From Colocasia esculenta (taxonomy: Eukaryota; Streptophyta; Magnoliopsida; Alismatales; Araceae): a stretch of 64,000 nucleotides of DNA. A model generated the notes under the pieces. The model did not search any database and was not told where the DNA came from. It worked only from the letters and a program-made list of their open reading frames with translations. Each line of letters opens with the position of its first letter. The stretch's first letter is position 1. Both the position numbers and the translations under genes were made by a program. Shown here piece after piece: positions 10,445 to 21,615 of this stretch. The stretch covers positions 86,367,968-86,431,967 of the forward strand of contig CM024761.1 in the NCBI GenBank assembly GCA_014218235.1. The letters run 5' to 3'.

Positions 10445-10499
10445 GTAACAAGAAAACTATTTTCTAGTAAGATGCCTTGGGCATTTCTTTTGGTTCCTA

Positions 10500-12559
10500 A
10501 CAGTCAGGGTGAACGATAATACTCAGTATGACTTAATATCTCGTGTAAACAACATACTTTAAGTGATTAATATCCTATACAATAGGATAACTAGAGAGAA
10601 TGATCAAGTATAGTTTAGAGAGTAATAGCACATGATAGCAAGAGAACGATAGTACTTTTAAAAAGAATATTGCGAAACTAGCATGATAAAGGATTGACCA
10701 TATAACGAGACAACATGTAACGTTGCACAAAAGTGCACAAGTCTCTTTGTTATCTTAGACAATCAAATGATTGCCAAATAGAGTGAGTACATAGAGAGAA
10801 CGCGAACATTTGAGAGGATAGGGAAAATAGATGAGAACAAGGTCGTAATCGTAAAACGACGTTAAACATGCGATAGTAACAATTGCACAACACACACAAT
10901 CATGTGTCGGAAGTCTAGTGGAAGTCACTAACTGCCCAGTAGTCGTGCTATAAACACATGCCAGAGGTCCAACATGATCTCAAGGTAAGAGAGGAAATCT
11001 AAAGCTGTTGGATCATGTTGATCCCTAAAGGTAAAATAGGTATTGATCGTTGGCAATGGATATCCGCTAAAGCCAAGAAGTCTTACAGAGACCTCGACAA
11101 AGAGTTCCTGGTTCTGTCAGGAGTATTCCCAATGGAGAGGTCGTCCAAGTCAAGATAAGTGTGTATAGAAATGATTGTCCATCTTGCCTTGAGTGCTCGA
11201 AGGCAGATGGATGTGATGATGGTATTAAATCATGCGAATAAATTGAAGACAAGTTCATTTAATAAAATAGGGAAATTTACATGAATAATTATACTTAATT
11301 ACCAGATATATTATTGAGTAATTTCTGTAAGGTCTCGTGGCAAAAATTCATGTTTGGTGTATGCATGTGAGAGAGAATCATTGATAACATGTGAGATTTG
11401 TGCACACATCTTTTAATTAATAAAATCACATTATTAAGAATGTATTAACATGACGTTATTGTTCATAACATTGCATTGCAGAGGTTAAACAATGATTATA
11501 GAGCATGATTAGTATGGTTTACATTAAAATTAATGTTATGGAAATCATAGTCAAATCGCGACGGGGGTACTTGTCGCGTTCAAATAGCGATGGGTATGGC
11601 TGTCACGTACAAAGGAGACATAATTAGGTCAATCGATTGATGCACTGAATCACGATAGGGTGTCCGATCGCGACCAGGGCAATCGGTGCATGAACGCAAT
11701 GTCATAGTCTGTCGCGTTAAGGCCAATCGGAATAGACTAATCGAATGATCCACTGAAATGCGATGGGGTGTCGTGTTGCGTTCAGGGTAATCGGTGCAGA
11801 ACACATAGATGAGATACAGTATGCCGTTGCATTATCAATGCGACGCGATCCGCTGTCACAACCTGGATGAGAATGCGACCAATCGGGCTATCACGTTCTC
11901 AGTAAACCAGGCCGAGCCCAAAAAGGTGAAATAGGACACCTTGGGTTGCAGTCCAATCCTTCAAGGACTTGATACAAGACTCTTTAAAAATTCATATAAA
12001 TTTGTTTTATCGATGAAAAATCATGAAATCACTTTTAAATGAAACTAGACTTGCATATGTATCAACAGTAAAGAGTAATTAGAGATTTAACACGGTAGGA
12101 GCATGCTATGATCATGTTACTTTGTGATGAACAAAAAATCAGACACCGTGATGAAAAATGATTTAATTGGAAACAAGTACTTAATAGAAATTGGGGAAAA
12201 TGGTGTCCTTGGATCCTTGACATCATGTAGCATGTAATATAAAAATTTCACGGCACGCGATCAAGTATGAACAGGGATTTAGGGTGAACATGAGGGGTCG
12301 GGTGCATGTTCTGAACAAAAGTTTGAGCATGAAATACTCATAAACGACATGATGAAAATTGGGGAAAACATGGCACTTTCGAAGATGGGATCATGGTTTA
12401 TCTAGGGCCAAGTTTAATTTATTTTTGCTTGAGAGATTGCCGACCTTTGATCACTTTTGTGATCCTAGGGCTAGAACTTGAAGAACGTGAAGAAGCTCTC
12501 CTTCTAAGTCTTCTTCTCCAAGAATTCCTCCTCCTTTGGCCTCCTTCCCACGTCTAAGA
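10500..12559 (-). mobile_element. Tekay-family LTR fragment (first copy)
   Basis: This is collinear, with many substitutions, with about positions 38560-40620 of the complete T1a LTR. Shared landmarks include GGCAATGG, TTAATTACCAGATATATTATTGAGTAATTT-like sequence, a CpG-rich block and CTTGAGAGATTGC. Its first roughly 250 bases are missing, and the other end is cut by a second LTR of the same family starting at 12560. The TAAGA at 12555-12559 would be the target duplication of that second insertion. The CpG-rich block is at about 11550-11890. Confidence 0.75.
11550..11890. repeat. CpG palindrome block in the Tekay LTR
   Basis: GTCGCG, CGCGAC and related words (some decayed to GTCACG or GCGATG) recur at short spacing. 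The block is homologous in position to 39817-40010 and 45734-45985 in the other Tekay LTRs. Confidence 0.6.
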
Positions 12560-12861
12560 TGTAATGGCCCGACACGGAATATCGGAGTGGTATTACAGTT
12601 AAATAAATAGTATAGAGCAAGAAATAACATCAAACCATTGCACAATTTGAAATAACGCCAAATAAAATCCAACTTCATTAATAACTCCTCAATCAACTAT
12701 TACATTCACTCATTAGAGCTAAAACTAGGGCCCATAATACTTTATTCAAATCTAGACTATTACATATTGACTAACTAATGACTAACTAACTACTAAAAAG
12801 CATGGGTTGTCATAAAATTAGTCACTCTTGTACATCCTCATCCCCTTCCTCGTGAGTGTGG
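12560..12861 (-). mobile_element. Tekay-family LTR, left part (second copy)
   Basis: The sequence starts TGTAATGGCCCGAC, matching TGTAACGCCCCGAT at the start of the T1a LTR (38267), and continues collinearly with it (AATATCGGAG...TTCATTAATAA...GAGTGTGG). It is cut at 12861 by the Tat element and resumes at 32381. The Tat target duplication TGTGG (12857-12861) is the last part of this piece. Confidence 0.85.
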
Positions 12862-14265
12862 TGTAATCACGGGGATTGTGCCCCCCCCTCAACACGCAAA
12901 CATGTACTAAATCAAATAGCATGGAAACATGGATTTGATCGCCACCTAGGTAATTGCCTAAATAAAAGAAAATGACGTGGGCTAACTACGCTAGGAAAAG
13001 GAAAGAGAACAGGGATGGACTTGGTGTCGCGGCAGTGCTTCCTACCGCGACGACGCTGATAACGCGTCGGTTGGCCTTGATGTGTCTCGTTGTCGTGTCG
13101 CCCTCCCTCGTCGTGTTCTCTTCTGTGCGGGAGATGATGGATGGGACCTTCTTCCCATCCTCCAGCCAGCTAGAGGACGAGAGGTCCTCGTGGGATCTCG
13201 CTTGGGTGCCTGCCAAAACAAAAGGAAACAAGAAAAGCCCTATTAGAACAAGTTAAGCATCATATCTATTTCAAAAATGAAAAGAAAAGAGAAAGCATGG
13301 TGGGAACGAACCTGGGGGTGGTTTTTAAACCCCTTGGGTATGTGGAAAACATGGGAATGGGAAGGGATGCAACCTATCTAGAAATAAAATAAAATGCATG
13401 AAGAAATAGAGGAAAAGGGGAGGAGAGAGGAGACTCCCTGGCGCGGATGTCGTCTGAAATATCATGCAATAGCTTCTAGGAAAGATAGGAGTCACCGTCC
13501 TCACGCTCCACGCTCCATGGATGATGAAATAGCAAGCTTTTGTGAGGTGGAATGTGAGGGAAGGAGAGGAAATGGGAGAGCTCCGAGACTAAGTACAGGT
13601 CAGTGGAAAATTCGGCAGCCCTCCGGGGTAAAAATGGGGGTCTCCTTGTCCATGAAGAGGGGGCCTTGATTTTATAGACTTTTGAGAGAGAATATCCCCT
13701 TAAAATGATTAGTAATCCAAAATGAGAGATAAATCCCATTAAAATTCGTGTGAGAGAATCCAAGGGAGCTCCAAGAGAGTCCCCAAGCCTCAAACCTCGC
13801 CCCAAGGGGCTGAGATATTGCTTGGAGATAGAGATAAAGCCATAGGAGGGAAAATAAGAGGTAGTTGCGAAGGCCTGCATGCGCGGCTGCAGTTGTGACG
13901 TATCGTAGGGTCGCGACTTGCTAACACGACGGACCTAGGCGTTGCGACAGTATGCCCACGTGCATGAATATGCATGGGCTGTCGCGGCGGCCTCTGGCGA
14001 CGCGATCTAGTAACACAACGCTATGATACGACGCATCAATAAAATCAATTATCTGCGAATTATCAGCCAATCACATGAAAGAGTAAGAGTTATTTAGGCC
14101 TAAGGACTCTCTCCAAGTGACAATGGGCGGGATTTCATGGAAATTTGAGTTGTTAATGGGCTCAAAACAAGGCTAATGATGGGCTCAAGGTGAGTGACCA
14201 ACTAGGGGCTCACTAGGATAGCAAGGAATATAGTTCAACTTATAAGTCAGAATCGGGTGTCTACA
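12862..14265 (-). mobile_element. Tat 3' LTR
   Basis: This LTR is 1404 bp. On the element strand it begins TGTAGACACC and ends GTGATTACA. A TATA box (TATAAAAT on the reverse strand) lies at 13669-13676. A CpG-rich palindrome block lies at about 13890-14040, upstream of the TATA. Compared with the 5' LTR, many differences are CG to TG or CA changes. Small open frames here are by-products of non-coding LTR sequence. Confidence 0.92.
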
Positions 14266-14281
14266 GATTGCCCCTCCTTGG
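14266..14281 (-). other. Tat polypurine tract
   Basis: On the reverse strand it reads CCAAGGAGGGGCAATC directly before the LTR start TGTAGACA. This matches the purine-rich run expected just upstream of a 3' LTR. Confidence 0.8.
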
Positions 14282-15300
14282 CTTCCACTTTGCAAGGAAA
14301 CGAAGCAGAAATGTAGTGGAGGTGTCACAAAGTGACGGCGGAATGGAAATGATGCGGAGTGGACTGAAAAGATTGGAGCCAAGGTAAAGAAACACCCGAT
14401 CTAACCAATAAGCAATTGCAACCTTCGTGAAAGCCCCGAGTTAGCTACTCGAGTAGAATGCAAAGAAAAGCGCAAGTCTGGACGAGAAGGAGAAGAAAGG
14501 GACGATCAACCCCTCGATTGAGAGGTACCCTAGCCGATTGGCCTACAGGTTTTGCTTTGGAGGGATGTGTGCGTGCCAGGCAGGTAACTCATGACTCTGC
14601 CCTGGGAGCGGCTCGCAACCAAAACGGATTAAAGGAATATGATGAAAATTGGATAGATAATCCAAACAAGGAAATTCTTGTCAAATTGACGGTAACAACT
14701 CACTCGGAGGCAAACCTTCCAATTCATAGTGGAATAAGATTTCTTGTTTGAAATATGAAGGATGATTGGGCACTCAACAATGGCTCATCAATAGTCAAGA
14801 ATGAGTCAGGAAAGCTCAAAGTACTACAATGATGCATGCTGGGCTAAAATAAAAGAAATCATCAAAACAAATGCAAAGAAAAGGAGAAAATAGAAAATAT
14901 ATCAAGGATAATATTGTTAAGCCAAATAGGAACGGGTCAGGAAACTACCTACAACCGCAGTGCAGGCCTGAATCTATCATCCTCGAACATACTTAACTCA
15001 ACGGCCTATCCAACGATTAACAATGTGCACCTAGACTATCACTGTTTTTGATAAAGGGGAACTCAAATCCTAGAGCACATTGAGAACCAGCCGGTCCTTG
15101 AAATGATATAATAGGTAGAATACCATATAGTAATGCAGGGGTAAGGAAATAAATACTTACCTGACTTACCTGTGATGTCTTTTTTTTATTTTCTGAATTT
15201 TTTTTGACAAAAATAGACATAATAAGCGCAAAAATGACAAAATATACATAAACACAATCAAGCAAGCAAACATACTATGCACAGACATGGAAATAACACA
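14282..15300. other. Tat 3' untranslated region
   Basis: No gene is visible here. The sequence lies between the PPT and the promoter region of the first antisense gene and has no recognisable coding features on either strand. Confidence 0.5.
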
Positions 15301-15311
15301 TAGTGTAGAGA

Positions 15312-15546
15312 GGCGACAGCTTGGGTGACCGTGACATAGTCGTGCCACTCCGTCATGTCGCGACCTGGTCGCGTCATATCGTGGCGTCGCGACTCAAACC
15401 GAACCCTGAAAATGCAAAAGACTTGAGTTTATCTCTATCCTAAGACTCCTACATTGCCATTAGGACTCCTAAACCTATCCTAGTCTTATCCTAATACCTA
15501 GTTACGGGATTGGGATGGGTTAGCACCCCATAGAGTTCTATAAATA
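15312..15546 (+). promoter_or_regulatory. Promoter of antisense gene PMD-1: CpG palindrome cluster plus TATA box
   Basis: TATAAATA lies at 15539-15546, 75 bases upstream of the candidate ATG at 15621, a normal plant TATA-to-start distance. Between 15312 and 15393 there are several GTCGCG / GTCGCGAC / CGTGAC words. The tail of that cluster (GTCGCGACTCAAACCGAAC) recurs almost exactly at about 17995-18013. The cluster lies roughly 150-230 bases upstream of the TATA, as in the LTR promoters. Its function is inferred. Confidence 0.5.
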
Positions 15547-15620
15547 GGGGAGATTAGAGTGCTAATCCTGCAGCTATCTCTCTGCTTCCTCTCTTCTTCT
15601 ATTTTCTCTCTTTTGAAGCC

Positions 15621-17064
15621 ATGAAGAGATGCTATTTTGCTTTCCAAGAGGAGGTACCCCCCTACACTGGTCCCAAGAGGCCGGGAGTCCTATGCCAAGC
15701 TTCAGTAGCTCTTGTCCATATCGCGGCACATATGCATGCGCCCAAAACTCCAAGTAAGTGCTTTTTCTTCTTCCAAATTTGAATTTGTGCTTTGCTTTGT
15801 TCTATTTTCTTCTTCTTCTTCCCCCTCCTGTTCTTAGACTCTCTTTTCTTCATCTCTTTAGATTCTACCTGGCCAAAGGAGGTTCTCTAAAGTGCCATGG
15901 TTATCTCCCATGATCGAGCTTCTTCCGCCTGCATCTATCCGGCATTTGAAAGAGTGGGGGTTATCTACGGTGTTCATGCTCTCCAAACAGTACCACAAGT
16001 TCGTGCATGTGTGGGATAGCATCACAGCGCTGGTGGAATTGTGGCATCCACAAACTCACACTTTCGTATTCCCCAAATTCGAGGCCACCATCTTGCTGGA
16101 GGAGTTGGAAATCATGCTGACCTGTCGAAGTACAAGAGAGGGGAAGAGTACGCTCTCTCGCACACAGTGGTGCCCATTAATGTGTGGGGAATCATCGGGG
16201 AGTTTACCACAAGGAAGACAGACCTGACGAGCATGACAAGCCGGTACTTTGTTCATCTCCTTCCAATTGTCCAGTGGGTCATCTCCCAATGCAAGCGCCA
16301 AACTGGAAAGGATCTTGCCATCGCCAAGGCGGCCGCTATTTGTATCTGCGGCATCATCCTATTCCCGGCCGAGGATGGAGCTATCTCCTTCGCCAATCTG
16401 AGCATCATTGACTCCATCTCGGAAGGTATGAGCATTGGTTAGGCGGTTCTTGGCTTCCTTTATGCCGGTCTATCTTCCGCAGCCACCGGAGGCCCCTTCT
16501 ATGGTTCTGTCGTCGCCCTCGAGCTTTGGAAGGGCATGCATATAAACTTTCGGGCGATGGACAACCTAGCTACGGAGTGCAAGACAATGCTCCGTCATCC
16601 ACTGGCTTACGTGGGTGGGCCTCTCCACATGACTACCCAGGCCTGGTGCAAGACTGCCCAAGTGAAGGGATTGAAGGCATGGCGGGACTACTTCAAGCAC
16701 TTGACGGTGGCGGGGTTCGACATGCGTCCGTGCTTCTTGCAGAATTGGATGATCCACGTACCTCAGCGTGTCGGACTAGCACTCCGCCTTTTGGGCAATG
16801 AGGCGCTTGTTCACTACAACCCAGATCGATGATATTTTCAGAGCGGGTGGCATGCACAGTGGTTCCGCATCTTTCGCACTACCGGCTATTCAAAAGCGGA
16901 AGATGGACGATGAACAGGACGAGAGAGACGTGCGAAGCGCCATGGAGCACTGGGAGGGATGCGCGATGAGTCTCGTCCAAGTGAGAGTGGAAGAGGATGA
17001 AGATGTGATTAAAGAATATGTGGAGGCACTGAAGAAGATTCAACCAGCTGCTGCGGAAGCTTAA
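15621..17064 (+). pseudogene. Plant-mobile-domain gene PMD-1, antisense within Tat, broken
   Basis: Plant mobile domain (PMD) proteins occur both as host proteins (MAIN/MAIL type, implicated in silencing) and as genes captured by transposons. A possible first exon runs from ATG at 15621 to CAA/GTAAGT at 15753. The next exon begins after TTTAG at 15862 with a segment containing SPMIELLPPASIRHLKEWGL and then HTFVFPKFEATILLEELE, the PMD N-terminal pattern (WHP.THTF......TI.LE..). A one-base frameshift near 16120 moves the frame; it then continues through a Leu/Ile-rich core and has stops at 16440 (TAG) and 16830 (TGA). The C-terminal part is acidic. The gene is opposite to gag-pol and lies downstream of integrase. 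No complete product can be made. Confidence 0.6.
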
Positions 17065-17217
17065 GGATAGCTAGACTAATGTAGGAAAGATGTTAGATGA
17101 TAATTAGGGCAGAGATTTGCATTTATTTGAACGTAGGAAAAATCTGAAACATGTATTGAATGATTTGATATGAATAAACATGAGTTTTACCTTGTTTGCG
17201 CATGGCTCTATTTGTAA

Positions 17218-17340
17218 CGCGACAAGCAAGACCGTCACCTTAAGGTCGCGTCAAGGCGATGGGTCGTGACATGGACGCGACATACTATGGTGGCACGACA
17301 TGGATGCGACGGCCCGTTGCGTCGCGTCTAAAATCGAACA
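17218..17340. repeat. CpG palindrome cluster before PMD-2 (second cluster in its intron 1)
   Basis: GTCGCGTC, GGTCGTGAC, ACGCGAC and related words are packed upstream of the PMD-2 start. A similar cluster at about 17826-18003 lies inside the first intron. Both are followed by a related CAAACCGAAC / AAATCGAAC word and then an A-rich section, as after the PMD-1 cluster, so the three appear to be duplicated modules. Confidence 0.5.
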
Positions 17341-17491
17341 TTCAAAACGCAAAAGAGCTTCCATCTTCTCCCCTTTCTCGCGTTCAAACCACCAGAGAGA
17401 GAGAGTTCTTGGAATCCTTGGATTTTCCCTGCCCCTTGCTTCTTCTTCAAGCACTCTTCCCTTTTCACGAACCCAATCACCCACTAAGCCC

Positions 17492-20387
17492 ATGGAAGGA
17501 GGAGGCAACGCTGGTGAGGGTTCTTCTTGGGCGAAGAGGCATGCAGAGAGGAGGAGTTGCCGGCGCGGCGTGGAGGCACCCCTGGCGGAAGAGGCGGACC
17601 CGGAGATGGAGATGGAGGTGGAGGAGGAAACAGACGGTCCCGCTGTCGATGTGGAGGAGGCAAGGAAGAAATGGGAGAAGGCGATGAAATCGGTAAGTGA
17701 TCCAACCCTAAAATCTTGTATGAATGAGTGGGGAGAGTGGAGGAAGCCCCTAGAGGGCGATTGTAGGGCGTGAAGCCCAAGGGGAAAAGGATCGGACAAG
17801 GGAGGCTCCGGCCGGTCCGTTCCTGGGAATGCGACGTCCCGATCCGTCGTGACACCAGTAGTCGCGACGGACCACGGGGACGTGACCTGGTCGCTTCACG
17901 GTAGGTCAACGCAGCTTTATCGCGACCTTTTCAGGTGACGTGATAAAGCCGCGCCGCACCGCCCCATCGCGACAAGGGAGCAACCTAAACATGGGTCGCG
18001 ACTCAAACCGAACACCAAAAACTGACTGCTTTTAAACCATTTTGTGCATGCAGGGTGAGATGAGGGCTCAGGTATCCTGGACATTGGTCTTAGCGGTCTT
18101 CTTAGCTTTTCCCCCCTTCCAGAGAGAGAGATTCGAGGAGATGGGTTTTGGAGTAGTTTTGAGGATGGAGAGAATGCGGCCGGATCCCGCGCTCACCCAG
18201 TCCCTAAGGAGCAGGTGGGATACGGAGGCGACAACCTTCGTATTCCCATGGGGACATATGATCCCCATCCTTGAGGATGTGAGCCGGATCACGGGGCTCA
18301 GGGTGTATGGGAGGCCGATGAGCTGATTCACCTATCCTTGCTATCAGGATCTAGCCGATTGACTCCTAGGGTTACCTGTAGGGCATAGGTTCTCCCTAGT
18401 TCCCAGGAAAGCACTTCAGGAGAGCCTAGGGCTGTTCGACGTAGGGAAGAGAGCAGGGGAGACAGCAGACGAGCACTTCCCGAGGTTGGTCCAGGTTAGT
18501 CGGGCAGAGCTGGCGGGCGAGCCGGGGGCAGAGGCGGACTTGGACTTGCATCGCTTCCTCATCCTCTTCCTTGGTAGACTTTTGTTTGCCACGAGGGGTG
18601 ACGTAGTCCACTGCCGCTTTCTGCCCCTACTTGAGGATCTGACTGAGGTGGGGAGCTACGCTTGGGGAGCAGCGTTCCTGACACATCAGTTCGACACCTA
18701 GGCACCTCCGAGCGGTAGACATCAATAAGTGGGTTCTTCCCTTTCCTCCAGGTACACTTCTCTCCTTATCCCTGAACTCAAATGCATCTTTTTTTTTTGC
18801 TTTGAATTGTGATCTAATTCCCTTCTCATTTTGCATGTCTGGACTTACCTCCACTTCCCGGGCCTAGGGAGAGGGATCCTCGCATGGCCGGGCCTCGTGC
18901 CCATTGCACGCCAGTGGGATTCGCTCCAGGACACACATACCCTCGGCGACTAGCTAGGACACCTCCAGGAGGCCATTGACTGCTACCCACATTTGGATGT
19001 AAGTGCTCTAACCTTTCTCCCATAAATTAATGCTTGATATAACTGTTTGGTGAATAAATGTGCTTTGGTGTGCAGGTGGTGTGGCAGCCTTACTTGGAGG
19101 AGAGTGACGAGGGACAGCCTTGGTTGGTGCAGGCCCGCCCCTACTTTGGTAGGTCGGTGTGGGTGCATGCACTCAACCTTGTGCTACCTCTTCACCTGTT
19201 CCTGTGCCAGCGCTCCCTCGGACTTCGACAGAGTGTGGTGGAGTTCCCTGCCCGAGACCGGTACCGTAGACAGGGTCGGAGCTTCCGGGGACACCACGAC
19301 ACGACCGATTGGCGTGAGCGGGCAAAGGAACAGATCCAGAATTGAGAGCGCCGGGGCAAGGCAGTCAAGTCCAGTGCAACGACAACGACGCGTACCTTCA
19401 GTCATACGCCCTGAAGTACGGAGGAAAGGTGTACAAGAGTGCCAGACGCCAGGTAAAGACCTTTAAACCACAACTTTATGAATTTATCTTTATGGAATTG
19501 AGCTGATGATTTTGAAATGAATTGTAGGTGGACCTGACTGGCGAGACCGCATCACTCCGGGCCCTGCTCTACTCAGCGATGCAGGATCGCGAGGTGGCGC
19601 AGAAGGAGGCGGAGCAGCTGGTAAGTACTTACTTAGACTTCAGTACTTAAACAATTTCAAATCTGATTTGAGGATTTAACATGTGTTTTCTTGTGCAGCG
19701 GCGTGAGTTGGAGAAGGTGAGGAGTGCCGCAGCAACTGGTGCCTCCTCTTCGCGAGCAGCGGAGAGTTCCCAGTCGGATCTGGAAGATCGACTGGCGGCT
19801 GCAGTCAGGCGCGCGGAGAAGACACAGAGGGACCTGGAGGAGCGGGTAAGTAAGATGGACCTTTTAGATCGAAAGTTATTAACATTTGGCACTGACTAGA
19901 CTGTTCCTTTGTAGGAGAGGGAGATGAGGACTGCCACCGACCGCGCGGATCAGCTATAGGGGCAGATTGACAGGGCAGGGGCGAGAGAGATCAGCTCCTC
20001 ATCCGGGCAGAGGCAGCAGAGCAGAGGGTGGCAGAGGCTACGACAGAGCTAGTGACACTACAGGTGCAAGGGTCGTCGGCGGATCAGATAGAGATGGTGA
20101 GATTGCGCACAGAGGTGATGGCGCAGTAGATTAGGATTGATGAGCTCCGTGGTATGGTGAAGACCTTCGGAGAGGCGGCTAGGAGTAGGAGTAGGACTGG
20201 TGTTAGTGGGGCGAGCGGCGCCTCAGTTACACAATATTTGGCAAGTTCCTCCAGTTGGCGGAGGAACGAGGTGGATGAGAGGCATCGCCGCGGTGAGGGT
20301 AGTTCTCAGGGTGGTAGGGATGGTGGTGAGATGCCACCACCAGCAGAGAGACAGGAGGGATCAGGGGAGAGTGGTGCTGGACAGTGA
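17492..20387 (+). pseudogene. Plant-mobile-domain gene PMD-2, antisense within Tat, seven recognisable exons
   Basis: Exons by splice signals: 17492-17692 (ATG; acidic; ends TCG/GTAAGT), 18054-18751, about 18835-18998, 19076-19452, 19528-19620, 19699-19845 and 19915-20387. Introns 1, 4, 5 and 6 have clean GT...AG ends and keep frame; the acceptor before exon 3 is damaged (TGCAT where an AG is expected). Exon 2 has the PMD signature TTFVFPWGHMIPILEDVSRI followed by TGLRVYGRP. Exon 4 has QRSLGLRQSVVEFPARDRY. Exons 5-7 encode a coiled coil rich in Glu, Arg and Ala (LEKVRSAA...LEDRLAAAVRRAEKTQRDLEER), ending in a Gly/Arg/Ser-rich tail. Nonsense codons (several TGA and TAG in exon 2 and one in exon 7) and a frameshift in exon 7 make it a pseudogene. 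It is opposite to gag-pol, so its introns are not spliced from the retroelement RNA. Confidence 0.65.
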
Positions 20388-20800
20388 GGAGTTTGTGAAC
20401 CACCTCCCCTTTATCTTTTGTACATATTGATCACCTCTTAGTGAAACTTTTATTTTCATGAAATGAATGATTTGCATTCGACACGAGTGTGAGATGAGGT
20501 TCAAATACGGGAGAGAGAGAGAGAGAATACTGAGTACAGTGCTGCATGTCCTTTAGAATTACCTGTCCCTGCGTACTTAGAAAAAAATAGGTTAGATCTG
20601 TTCTTTGGCTCAGCCCCTTGCGCTAAGTAATCATGAATCCGACTTCGTTATTGTCAAGGGGCAGAGCCTTATTAAATAGGCGGAAAGGAAAGTAAAACAA
20701 TGCATGCTAAAGGAAAGCGGTATGTACACATATTCTTTTGGATTTTTAAAGATTTTTAGAATTTTTTGGATTTTGGAAATTTTTTGATTTTTTTTATTTT

Positions 20801-20890
20801 TGAGATTTTCTAATTTTTTTAGATTTTTGAGATTTTCTGATTTTTTTTATTTTTGAGATTTTCTGATTTTTTTTTATTTTTGAGATTTTC
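20801..20890. repeat. T-rich tandem repeat, 26-27 bp unit, four copies
   Basis: TGAGATTTTC starts at 20801, 20828, 20854 and 20881, separated by T-rich filler. The array lies just beyond the PMD-2 3' end and beyond the integrase 3' end on the other strand. Confidence 0.85.
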
Positions 20891-21615
20891 TGATAACAAC
20901 ATCTCTTGCTCTTGAGTAATTAGCCATGTACCTCATTTCCATATCTTGTTTGGCGAATAATATCTATGTGCAGTGTGCATTTATCTTTGGCTTACTAAGG
21001 TTTTTTGCCCCTTGAATATTAATGTTCCAACACAGACCAGGTGTAGGGGTTCTTCGGTCACTATAGGAAGAACAGGAAGATTAGAGATGAGACAAGACTT
21101 GATCTTGGGGTCGGGGTTACTGGCTTGTAAGACTCGCAATGGGTATGTTACATGTGGAATTCATCTATTGTCCAGGGACTTTAATGCCATTGGACTCTTT
21201 TAATTGGGGCATGCGTACGACCGAGCTCAAGGGCATCCCGCGGGGAACTATACTGCCACTCTTTGTCATGCCCCTATTTTCTTATCATTTCTCCTTCATT
21301 ATTTCATCATTTCTTTCGCCTTTATTTTGAATTGACCATCCCTCTTTGAGACTTCATACACATGATTTATACCGTTTGCATGTCTACAAGCTAGCTTCCT
21401 CTTGCCCCTAGACCTTGTCCGAGTAAGAAGAGAACTGACCTCAGGTTCCCTACACTAGGGCTAAGCAGGAACACCTTACACAAAGGGGAATTGACCTTAG
21501 GTCGCCGTGTTGTGTGTGTAGTTGGACATAAAAGTTATTTACCACAACGAGGGGGAGTGAGATACATGGCCAACGACATTGTTTTGCAAATTAGTGTCGT
21601 TATTAAAATTGTTTA
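20891..21615. other. Tat intergenic stretch between PMD-2 and integrase 3' ends
   Basis: The two convergent transcription units end on either side of this stretch. I see no supported gene in it; the short open frames have no recognisable motifs. Confidence 0.5.

Noticed and set aside
13476..13880. Open frame of 134 codons in the Tat 3' LTR and its 190-codon counterpart at 31418-31990
   Set aside because: It lies in U3/R of the LTR over the TATA box and has low-complexity hydrophobic sequence; similarity between the two only reflects LTR duplication.
17300..17491. Upstream extension of PMD-2 to the ATG at 17300
   Set aside because: The extension starts inside the CpG palindrome cluster and has no PMD-like content; the acidic N-terminus from 17492 fits better, though the start remains uncertain.
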